Assembly: GCA_964497475.1 (NCBI GenBank)
Contig: CAZCDM010000108.1
Span: 1-8,140 of the forward strand
Origin: CAZCDM01 sp964497475
GTDB taxonomy: Bacteria > Planctomycetota > Phycisphaerae > SM23-33
Direction of reading: 5' to 3'
DNA: 8,140 bases
Position numbers and translations under genes: made by a program. A model generated the notes under the pieces. That model was not told where the DNA came from, did no database searches, and saw nothing but the letters and a program-made list of their open reading frames with translations. Positions 1 through 5,572 of this stretch are shown here, one piece after another; position 1 is the first letter of the stretch; the number at the start of each line of letters is the position of its first letter.

Positions 1-50
1 ACCAATCGTCGTCACCAACAAAAATCAACGGACCGGTGAGAAATGCGGGT

Positions 51-112
51 TAGCCGGGGGCGTGAGCCCCCGGCAGGGAATGTCTGAACAACAAGCCCTG
101 AAAGGGCGACAG
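51..112 (+). repeat. REP-like two-hairpin unit, copy 1 (plus orientation)
   Basis: Two palindromes 20 nt apart. The first (53-74) is a perfect 9-bp GC stem closing a GTGA loop, preceded by TA to give a TAGC-headed hairpin. The second (95-107) is GCCCT-GAA-AGGGC, followed by GACAG. The same arrangement recurs in inverted orientation at 131-194, which defines this as a repeat unit and not a chance palindrome. No T-tract follows either stem, so it is not an intrinsic terminator. It resembles the REP/BIME-type intergenic elements that are abundant in planctomycete and related genomes (recalled family resemblance, not searched). Confidence 0.7.
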
Positions 113-130
113 AGACGACCGCCAACAGCA

Positions 131-194
131 CTTTCGCCCCGTTGGGGCTCATTGCATTTGGGACACGGTTTCCGGGGGCTCGCGCCCCCTGCTA
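131..194 (-). repeat. REP-like two-hairpin unit, copy 2 (inverted)
   Basis: Read on the minus strand, 194-172 matches 51-73 at 21 of 23 positions (TAGC head and large GC hairpin). After a 22-nt spacer, 149-131 repeats the small hairpin as GCCCC-AAC-GGGGC followed by GAAAG. Relative to copy 1, the innermost base pair of the small stem changes from T-A to C-G. This compensatory change keeps the stem paired. Copies 1 and 2 face each other, as in bacterial interspersed mosaic elements. Confidence 0.7.
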
Positions 195-201
195 TATTCT
201 T

Positions 202-218
202 CCGGGCCTTCGGCCCGG
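202..218. repeat. Short GC palindrome sharing a 15-mer with 462-476
   Basis: CCGGGCC-TTC-GGCCCGG forms a perfect 7-bp stem with a 3-nt loop. Its first 15 bases recur exactly at 462-476. A weaker stem, CAGCC/GGCTG (223-227 with 236-240), follows immediately. No T-tract is present on either side, so terminator function is unlikely. Confidence 0.55.
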
Positions 219-309
219 CCGGCAGCCGTGCTTCTGGCTGTCAAGCCCCAGCCGAGTTCCCCGCCCGAACAAGGCCGGTCCAAACGCCGACCCGCTCTGC
301 GCGTATGGC

Positions 310-357
310 TGGCGGGGTTCCCATCCCGCCACCCTCACGGCTTGCGAGCAAGCCGTG
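310..357. repeat. Second palindrome family, two adjacent hairpins
   Basis: The first stem pairs TGGCGGG (310-316) with CCCGCCA (325-331). It is followed by a nearly perfect palindrome pairing CACGGCTTGC (336-345) with GCAAGCCGTG (348-357) around GA. The sequence differs from the units at 51-194, so this appears to be a second repeat type in the same intergenic cluster. No flanking T-run, reading frame with a ribosome site or tRNA-like fold is visible. Confidence 0.55.
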
Positions 358-435
358 CCACCCGCCGGGGGCGCACTTGTCCTCCCGCAGCCTTGGCGAA
401 GGAGCAAGCCACGGTGTAAAGCTACCCGAAAGATC

Positions 436-476
436 AGCCCCGTAGGGGAAAAAGTATGTAGCCGGGCCTTCGGCCC
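436..476 (+). repeat. REP-like unit, degenerate third copy
   Basis: A small hairpin CCCC-GTA-GGGG (438-448) is followed 10 nt later by TAGCC (459-463) and GGGCC-TTC-GGCCC (464-476). The order, small hairpin then TAGC-headed larger hairpin, is what would be seen if units of the 51-112 type were arrayed in tandem. Here the large hairpin is replaced by the 15-mer palindrome also found at 202-216. Confidence 0.5.
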
Positions 477-515
477 TGAGAGCTCATCCACTCTCTGCAA
501 TTGAAACATGAGCCA

Positions 516-546
516 TAAAAAAAGCCCCGGGAAAATCCCGGGGCTT
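516..546 (-). terminator. Intrinsic terminator of the cold-shock gene
   Basis: Positions 522-532 pair perfectly with 536-546 (11 bp, core GCCCCGGG/CCCGGGGC) around an AAA loop. On the minus strand the stem is followed by a run of seven T residues (plus-strand A517-A523, the last two also able to pair in the stem). It starts 23 nt after the cold-shock stop codon. The opposite side lacks a T-tract, so it acts in the minus direction only. Confidence 0.93.
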
Positions 547-569
547 GGGTTGGTATCTGGTAAGGCCGC

Positions 570-776
570 TTAGGAGCCTTGCCGTTCGACGTTCACGGCC
601 TTGGGGCCCTTCTCGCCTTGGGTAATCTCGAAGGTCACTTCTTCACCTTCGGTGAGCGACTTGTAGCCGTCACCGCCGATGTCGTTGTAGTGAACGAAGA
701 CATCCGACTGGCCTTCGACCTCGATGAAACCAAAACCTTTCGCATCATTGAACCACTTGACTTTGCCACTTGCCAT
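570..776 (-). CDS. Cold-shock protein, CspA family
   Basis: A single cold-shock domain of 68 residues, the normal length for the family. It is a small OB-fold protein that binds single-stranded RNA and DNA and acts in the cytoplasm as an RNA chaperone or antiterminator. The RNP1 motif KGFGFI lies at residues 13-18 and RNP2 VFVHY at 26-30. The family's usual last RNP2 residue is F, and Y here keeps the aromatic ring. W8 and F9 add to the nucleic-acid-binding aromatic face. The start is the ATG at 776 because AAGGAG (784-789) sits 7 nt upstream. The frame stays open to 881, but that extension carries no family sequence. It has its own promoter (891-918) and terminator (516-546), so it is monocistronic. 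Which Csp paralogue this is, and whether it is cold-inducible, cannot be told from sequence. Confidence 0.97.
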   Translation of the reverse strand: MASGKVKWFNDAKGFGFIEVEGQSDVFVHYNDIGGDGYKSLTEGEEVTFEITQGEKGPKAVNVERQGS

Positions 777-783
777 ACAACTA

Positions 784-789
784 CTCCTT
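784..789 (-). promoter_or_regulatory. Shine-Dalgarno of the cold-shock gene
   Basis: AAGGAG on the minus strand, 7 nt before the ATG at 776. It decides this start over the longer open frame, and it is the strongest ribosome site in the window. Confidence 0.9.
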
Positions 790-890
790 AAGTACTGCGA
801 CGCCCGAAAGCTTTCAAGACGGCGCCTGTAGATTGCACCGGAGAGGGGTGAAGGTATTCCACGGAACGACTCCCCGGTCACTGGAGCACA

Positions 891-918
891 ATCTTACAGC
901 TACTTCTCGCGTTGTCAA
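891..918 (-). promoter_or_regulatory. Sigma70-type promoter of the cold-shock gene
   Basis: A perfect -35 hexamer TTGACA (918-913) is separated by 16 nt from TAAGAT (896-891), which matches 4 of 6 positions of the -10 consensus. Initiation near 884 would give an untranslated leader of about 108 nt. Long leaders are a known feature of cold-induced csp genes, where they control mRNA stability and translation. A weak foldable segment, CGCC...GGCG around GAAAGCTTTC (801-824), lies just upstream of the Shine-Dalgarno. The start site itself is inferred. Confidence 0.7.
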
Positions 919-963
919 TAGGTTTCTTATTTTTTGTGAAACCGCAACTTTCCACGAGCCGCC

Positions 964-987
964 CTGCTGTCGCTCAATTCACAGCAG
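964..987. other. Hairpin downstream of the operon, weak 3'-end candidate
   Basis: CTGCTGT (964-970) pairs perfectly with ACAGCAG (981-987) around a 10-nt loop, 35 nt beyond the operon's last stop codon. No T-tract follows on the minus strand, so it is not a canonical intrinsic terminator. It could stabilise the operon mRNA 3' end or be incidental. The remainder of 919-1021 shows nothing further. Confidence 0.3.
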
Positions 988-1021
988 AAGAACTCTTCCG
1001 GCCACCCCCGCAGGCCCGGGA

Positions 1022-2824
1022 TCACTCGATTTCCTTGAGAATCCAGTCGCCCTGATTCTGGACAGGCTGGGGGATTTCGGGCGTCTTGCCAGTCAGTTCG
1101 CCAAGGGCCCAGGCGGCGACAGCCATCGTCAATCGCGTCTCGCGACGGTCAAACATCATTCGCACGGCCGGCTCGGCCGGGGCGAGCTTCTTGCGCCCGA
1201 CCACAACCGCCGTCGCCGCGTGCGTCGCCATGGAAAACGTCGGCGTCTCGATAATTTCCACGCACAGCCTGGCCAGCATCGGCCGATCCGCGTCGGTCAT
1301 GAGCATCGCCAGGGCTTCGACCATGCCGCGGGACGCTCCGCTCAGCAGCGAGTCCATCACACGCGTGCGGGCGATGGCGACCATCGTCTTCATCGCCGGG
1401 CGGTAGCCCAGCCTGGCCAGGGCAATGGCGACCTCGGCCGTCACGTCCTCGCTGTACGGCGGGCCCATCCGCATGGCCGCCATGGCCCGCAAGTACAGCA
1501 CGCCGCGCTTGCGACAGAGCGCCAGAATCTTCGCCAGCGGCTCGGCCGCCTCGGCCCGGCCGATGTATCCCAGCGCCCAGGCAGCCCGGCCGAGCACCGG
1601 CGAGTCAAGCTCGACCCGCTTGAGCACCGAAAGCAGCGTGTCATAGCCAATGGTTTGTTCCCGCCAGTGGCCCAGCAGCCAACAGCACGTCGCGGCGTTC
1701 CGCTCCAGCCTCTCGGCCCGGCGGCTCATGCGTTTCTGGCGAGCCTGCTGGGGCGGCGGAAGCTGGTCTTGCTTGCTGAGCCCGTCAAGCGGCCTGGCCA
1801 ACTTCTTGCCCTCAGTCAACGCATGATCGAGCGATTTGGCGATGTGTTGCTTGATGTCATCGCGGCCCATGTTGGCCAGGGCATCGCGGGCGGCGAGGTG
1901 GGTCAGCTCGTCCGGAGCGGTGAGCATGAGTTCAGCAATCCGGTCGCGTCGGGCGATGAGGTCGACCCGCCCAGCTGCACGGAGAGCTTCGAGGCGAACC
2001 AGCGGCGAGGGGTCGTCCAGCGCGTCGGCGACCTGGGCCGATGTTTTGCCAGCCGCCCATGCGCGCACGGCTGCGGCGCGGATCAGCACGTTGGCCTCTT
2101 GGTTGGCCTGGTCGAGCAGCTCCCGCGAGTCGGCCGGGGCGAGCGTGCCGAGAGCTTCGATGGCGCGGGCCCGGACGGCCGGCGATGCGTCTTGCGCGAA
2201 ACGCTGCCGCAGCGCAGTCAGGAGGGGTTTGGCCGCCTTGGCGCAGCGTGCGTTGTCGGCCGCGGCCAGGCGTAGCGCGATATCATCCCGCCCGAGGAAC
2301 TCCGTCAGCTGCCCAGCCGGTGCGCCCCTGCCCAGGGCCGTGAGACACTGCAGAGCGGCCGTCTGCAGCAGTCCATCCTCGCCGGCGAGCAAGGCGGTGA
2401 CGCGGTCGGCCCGGTCGAGCAGCTTCAGCCGGGCCGTGGCGGCCAGAGCATAGCGAACGACGGCCGGGTCGGGATCGTTCAGTCCGCCGGCGATGATGGC
2501 CAGCGCCTTGGGGTAGCCGAGCTCCGCGGCTGCGTCGATGGCCGCTTTGCGAACGGCCGGGTCTGCATCACCGGCAGCCCGGGTGATGGCTGGGATCGCC
2601 CGGTCGTTGTGCGTCTGGCCCAGCGCCTGGACGGCCTGCTGGCGGACCATCGGGTCGTCCTCGTCCAGCAGCGAGCCCAGGAGGGTTACGATGCGCTCGC
2701 CGCCGAAGGTAGGTCGATCGATACGTTTCGGCACGGCCGGGGCTTCGGCCGCCCGGACCGGCACGACCGGCAGGGCCATCAGCCAGGCCAGCAGTGTCAG
2801 GATGAAAAAGGCGTACGGTTTCAT
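1022..2824 (-). CDS. Secreted HEAT-repeat protein
   Basis: A 600-aa protein with a clear Sec signal peptide: K2, a hydrophobic stretch 5-21 and a VRA/AEA cleavage region near residues 25-26. The mature part is alpha-solenoid. Repeats of about 30 residues carry the HEAT/PBS-lyase signature D-P-x-V-R at 57-61 and 88-92, with variants at 119-123, 214-218 and 273-277. A charged, proline- and glutamine-containing linker (about 336-372) separates this block from a second, more divergent helical block (373-578) with AAWALG-type turns at 414 and 570. Such solenoids are protein-binding scaffolds, and no catalytic motif is visible. It is the last gene of the operon, starting 16 nt after the permease stop. 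No good Shine-Dalgarno precedes it, so translational coupling is likely. A role as the extracytoplasmic partner of the ABC complex is inferred from position. Confidence 0.88.
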   Translation of the reverse strand: MKPYAFFILTLLAWLMALPVVPVRAAEAPAVPKRIDRPTFGGERIVTLLGSLLDEDDPMVRQQAVQALGQTHNDRAIPAITRAAGDADPAVRKAAIDAAAELGYPKALAIIAGGLNDPDPAVVRYALAATARLKLLDRADRVTALLAGEDGLLQTAALQCLTALGRGAPAGQLTEFLGRDDIALRLAAADNARCAKAAKPLLTALRQRFAQDASPAVRARAIEALGTLAPADSRELLDQANQEANVLIRAAAVRAWAAGKTSAQVADALDDPSPLVRLEALRAAGRVDLIARRDRIAELMLTAPDELTHLAARDALANMGRDDIKQHIAKSLDHALTEGKKLARPLDGLSKQDQLPPPQQARQKRMSRRAERLERNAATCCWLLGHWREQTIGYDTLLSVLKRVELDSPVLGRAAWALGYIGRAEAAEPLAKILALCRKRGVLYLRAMAAMRMGPPYSEDVTAEVAIALARLGYRPAMKTMVAIARTRVMDSLLSGASRGMVEALAMLMTDADRPMLARLCVEIIETPTFSMATHAATAVVVGRKKLAPAEPAVRMMFDRRETRLTMAVAAWALGELTGKTPEIPQPVQNQGDWILKEIE

Positions 2825-2840
2825 AGGTTTATTATGCAGG

Positions 2841-4523
2841 TCAGTGGGCCCGGCGAAGCTGGAATACGCGAATCACCGTCAGCACGAACAGCCCGGCGGT
2901 CATCATGCCCATCACGCGGAGGTGGTTCCACAGCACGCTGTAGGCCCGCATACCCGCGTGCCCGGCGGCATCCATGGCTGCGACAACCGGGTTCAGCGTA
3001 AAGACAATTTCGATCACGCGGCGGGAAAATAACTCCTCGGCCAGCAGAATCAGCAGCGTCGCGAGGGTCATCGAGACCACCAGGGCGTAGGTCCAGGCCG
3101 TCGCCGTCGAGGTCCGCTTGAACAGGCTGGAGAAGAACACCCCGGCCGTGACGACGAAGAGAATCGTCATGCCCACCACCGCACAGACGCGAATGAGGCT
3201 GTTGAGCAGTTCGAGGTTGAAATACAGTAGGATCATCAGGGCCGGAATCGTCGCGATGGCCAGCAGCAGCAGCGGGATGATCGAGGCCTGGAACTTGCCC
3301 GAGACAATCCGCCAGCTGGCCAGGGGCGTAACGCGGAGCAGATCCCACACGCCGGTTTCGCGGTCCGAGCAGATGGCTCCGGAGGCGATGGCCGGCCCGA
3401 CCAGCGCGACCAGTACGACCATCATCGCGCCGACGGCGGTGGCCATCAGGGCCGGCATGGTGCTGGACTGGGCCACGAAGGCCGACATCGAAATGGACAC
3501 CAGGAACATCAGCAGCACCGAGACGATGAGGCAGATGCCCACCGCCCGCAGCAGCCACTGCGTCTGGAGCATCGGGCGGGTGCGGAACTCTTTAATGAGG
3601 ACCGGATTCTTCCACCAGGAGATGGGGCGTTTGCGTTTGCGCGGGTCGATGAGGAAGAAGAACGTCCGCACGGAGACCTGGCCTCGCTCGACGACTTTGA
3701 GTTTTTCTCTCGGCCGGGGCGGCTCGGGAGGCCGGCGCAGGCGGAACATGCACCAGATCGTCAGCACGACGATCACGCCGATGCTGATCGGCAGGAACAT
3801 CATCCAGTACGGCGGCATGCCGACCCCGCCGCGGGTGTACATGCCGTCCGGCCAGACCAGCGAGAGGACTGCTTCGAGCGGGCTGAAGCTCACCAGGGTG
3901 TGCATCACGCCCTGCCAGGCGGGCCCGCCGAAGGTCACCAGGTGCCGGCTCACCGGCCAGGCCGGCAGAGCCATGGCCAGCATCAGCCCCAGCACCGCGC
4001 CGTAGGTGACGATCATCGCCCGCGTCGAGCGGTGGGCCAGCGTGGAAATGAAGAACCCCACCATGCCGAGGTAGACCGCCGTCAGCACGAGAATGCCCAG
4101 TACGGCCAGCACTTCCGTACCCGTCACGCCGCCCAGCAGAAACACGCACCCCAGCGCCGGTGCGCCGCTCAGGGCCAGCAGCACCAGAAACGCCAGCGAG
4201 CCTACCATTTTACCAAGCGTAATCTGCCACGGCTTCATCGTGGTGGTAAAGAGGCTCTCGAGGGTGTTGTGTTCCTTCTCGCTGGTCAGGCTCGCGGCCG
4301 TCAGGGCCGGCGCGAACAACCCCACCAGCAGCACCTCGCCCAGGGCCAGCACGCCCAGGATGCGTCGAGCCTCGGCCCCGCCGGTGGCCTGGAGCCCGCC
4401 GGCCGGCCAGAGCAGCCCCAACAGTGCCGACGAGGCCAGCAGAAACAGCGCCTGCATGATGACGGCCTTGCGCGTCCGCAGCGTCGAGAGCACTTCCTTG
4501 CGGATGATCGGATTGGCGATCAT
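2841..4523 (-). CDS. ABC-2 type permease, two fused modules
   Basis: A 560-aa polytopic inner-membrane protein with two permease modules in tandem. Each begins with an N-P-x-x-x-K-E amphipathic motif (residues 4-10 and 306-312). About 75 residues later each carries the ABC-2 cytoplasmic coupling segment: S81-E-K-E84...W99-x-I101...G104-K105 and S386-D-R-E389...W404-x-I406...G409-K410, which align without gaps at an offset of 305. Several hydrophobic segments follow in each half (for example 105-132, 138-160, 168-187 and 243-260; then 325-350, 365-385, 412-435, 445-467, 475-497 and 537-553). A basic, proline-rich cytoplasmic stretch (261-300) joins the halves. ABC-2 permeases normally dimerise, so one chain here could supply the whole channel. 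The ATG lies in an ATGA overlap with the ATPase stop, and AGGAG (4529-4533) is 5 nt upstream. It should pair with the ATPase encoded before it. The substrate is unknown. Confidence 0.93.
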   Translation of the reverse strand: MIANPIIRKEVLSTLRTRKAVIMQALFLLASSALLGLLWPAGGLQATGGAEARRILGVLALGEVLLVGLFAPALTAASLTSEKEHNTLESLFTTTMKPWQITLGKMVGSLAFLVLLALSGAPALGCVFLLGGVTGTEVLAVLGILVLTAVYLGMVGFFISTLAHRSTRAMIVTYGAVLGLMLAMALPAWPVSRHLVTFGGPAWQGVMHTLVSFSPLEAVLSLVWPDGMYTRGGVGMPPYWMMFLPISIGVIVVLTIWCMFRLRRPPEPPRPREKLKVVERGQVSVRTFFFLIDPRKRKRPISWWKNPVLIKEFRTRPMLQTQWLLRAVGICLIVSVLLMFLVSISMSAFVAQSSTMPALMATAVGAMMVVLVALVGPAIASGAICSDRETGVWDLLRVTPLASWRIVSGKFQASIIPLLLLAIATIPALMILLYFNLELLNSLIRVCAVVGMTILFVVTAGVFFSSLFKRTSTATAWTYALVVSMTLATLLILLAEELFSRRVIEIVFTLNPVVAAMDAAGHAGMRAYSVLWNHLRVMGMMTAGLFVLTVIRVFQLRRAH

Positions 4524-5572
4524 GCGTTCTCCTGCGGATCGGAGGCATCGGCCGATGCGTCGGGGTCGGCTTGCGGTTCGGGTTCTATCGGCTCGCCTGT
4601 GTCCTCTTCGCCCTCGACCGACTCGTCAATGCCGCTGATGGCCATGTACGCATCTTCGAGGCTCAGGGGCACTTCGCGGAGGGTCACCACGCGGGCGTCG
4701 CTCTGCTGAAGAGCATCGAGCAGAGTAGCGAGGGATTCGTCATCGCCGCTGAAGCGGAACTGCAGCAGGTCACTGCCGAGGTCGCTTTCCTCGACGTCGC
4801 GAACATGCTCGTTGGCGTTGAGCCGCTCGGCCACCGATTCTCGCTGGCCGAGGAATTTCACTTCCATCAGGCGGTCGCGTTGCAGCTCGCGCAGGACGGT
4901 GCCGATCGGCCCCGATGCCCGGAGGCGCCCTTTGTGGATGATGCCGATGGCGTCGCAGACCGCGGCGAGTTCCGGCAGGATATGGCTGGAGACCAGCAGC
5001 GTCTTGCCCGCGTCGGCGAGCTTGCGCAGCAGTTGTCGCATGTGGACGCGGGCGCGCGGGTCCAGGCCGCTGGCCGGTTCGTCCAGCAGCATCACCTGCG
5101 GGTCGTGCATAAGCGTTCGGGCAATGCCGACGCTCTGCTTCATGCCCTTGGACAGCGTATCGACGAAGCGGTCCCGCATGTAGTCGCCCTCGGTGAGGTC
5201 CAGGACGTAGTCGATGCGGTCGCGCCGGGCCTTGCGCCCGATGCCGTAGGCCGCCCCGAAAAAGTCCAGGTATTCCCAGACGCGCATCTGATCGTAGACG
5301 CCGAAGCTGTCGGGCATGTAGCCGACGAGTTTTTTGATCGCCTCGCCCGAGCCGCCCACGGCCGTGCCGCAGATTTCCGCCCGCCCGCTGGAGGCCTTGA
5401 GCAGCCCGGCCAGGATGCGGATGGTCGTGGTCTTGCCCGCGCCGTTATGGCCAATGTATCCAAAGATCTGCCCGCGCGGAATGGCCAGATCCAGATGGTC
5501 CAGGGCCGTCAGTTCCTCGTAGGTCTTGGTCAGGCCCTCACAGCGAAGCACGATCTCCTGATTGTCGCTCAA
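4520..5572 (-). CDS. ABC transporter ATP-binding protein
   Basis: The ATPase of the exporter, 350 aa from the TTG start preferred here. Residue numbers below count from the upstream in-frame ATG at 5617; subtract 15 for the TTG form. Walker A is G56-HNGAGKT, signature LSKGMKQ 155-161, Walker B VMLLDEP 175-181, D-loop SGLD 183-186 and H-loop H212. The Q-loop glutamine is replaced: the segment reads GYMPD, with D103. About 100 residues after the NBD resemble the C-terminal domain of ABC-2 ATPases, and the end (331-363) is a strongly acidic, proline-containing tail. TTG is chosen as start because it forms a TTGA overlap with the preceding gene's stop and has AAAGGA (5581-5586) 8 nt upstream. The ATG at 5617 would overlap that gene by 49 nt and has no Shine-Dalgarno. 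Function as an ATP-driven ABC-2 motor is certain by family; the substrate is not known. Confidence 0.95.
   Translation of the reverse strand: MSDNQEIVLRCEGLTKTYEELTALDHLDLAIPRGQIFGYIGHNGAGKTTTIRILAGLLKASSGRAEICGTAVGGSGEAIKKLVGYMPDSFGVYDQMRVWEYLDFFGAAYGIGRKARRDRIDYVLDLTEGDYMRDRFVDTLSKGMKQSVGIARTLMHDPQVMLLDEPASGLDPRARVHMRQLLRKLADAGKTLLVSSHILPELAAVCDAIGIIHKGRLRASGPIGTVLRELQRDRLMEVKFLGQRESVAERLNANEHVRDVEESDLGSDLLQFRFSGDDESLATLLDALQQSDARVVTLREVPLSLEDAYMAISGIDESVEGEEDTGEPIEPEPQADPDASADASDPQENA
4529..4533 (-). promoter_or_regulatory. Shine-Dalgarno of the permease gene
   Basis: AGGAG on the minus strand inside the last codons of the ATPase gene, 5 nt before the permease ATG. Together with the ATGA overlap it supports coupled translation of ATPase and permease. 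Confidence 0.8.

Noticed and set aside
51..476. CRISPR array or tRNA/ncRNA gene
   Set aside because: The repeats are few, inverted and irregularly spaced, without unique uniform spacers. No cloverleaf or CCA-type acceptor was found.
62..509. Several open frames of 60-130 codons in the left intergenic region
   Set aside because: They run through the palindromic repeats, lack ribosome sites and domains, and encode P/R/A-rich sequence typical of GC-rich noncoding DNA.
770..2275. A 501-codon plus-strand open frame opposite the HEAT-repeat gene
   Set aside because: Its translation is rich in R, H and G with no recognisable domain. It lies antisense to a gene with a signal peptide and clear repeats, as expected of a GC-rich shadow frame.
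4520..5572. Missing Q-loop glutamine as evidence of an inactive ATPase
   Set aside because: All other catalytic motifs are intact, and GYMPD appears to be a known variant among ABC-2 ATPases of such bacteria.
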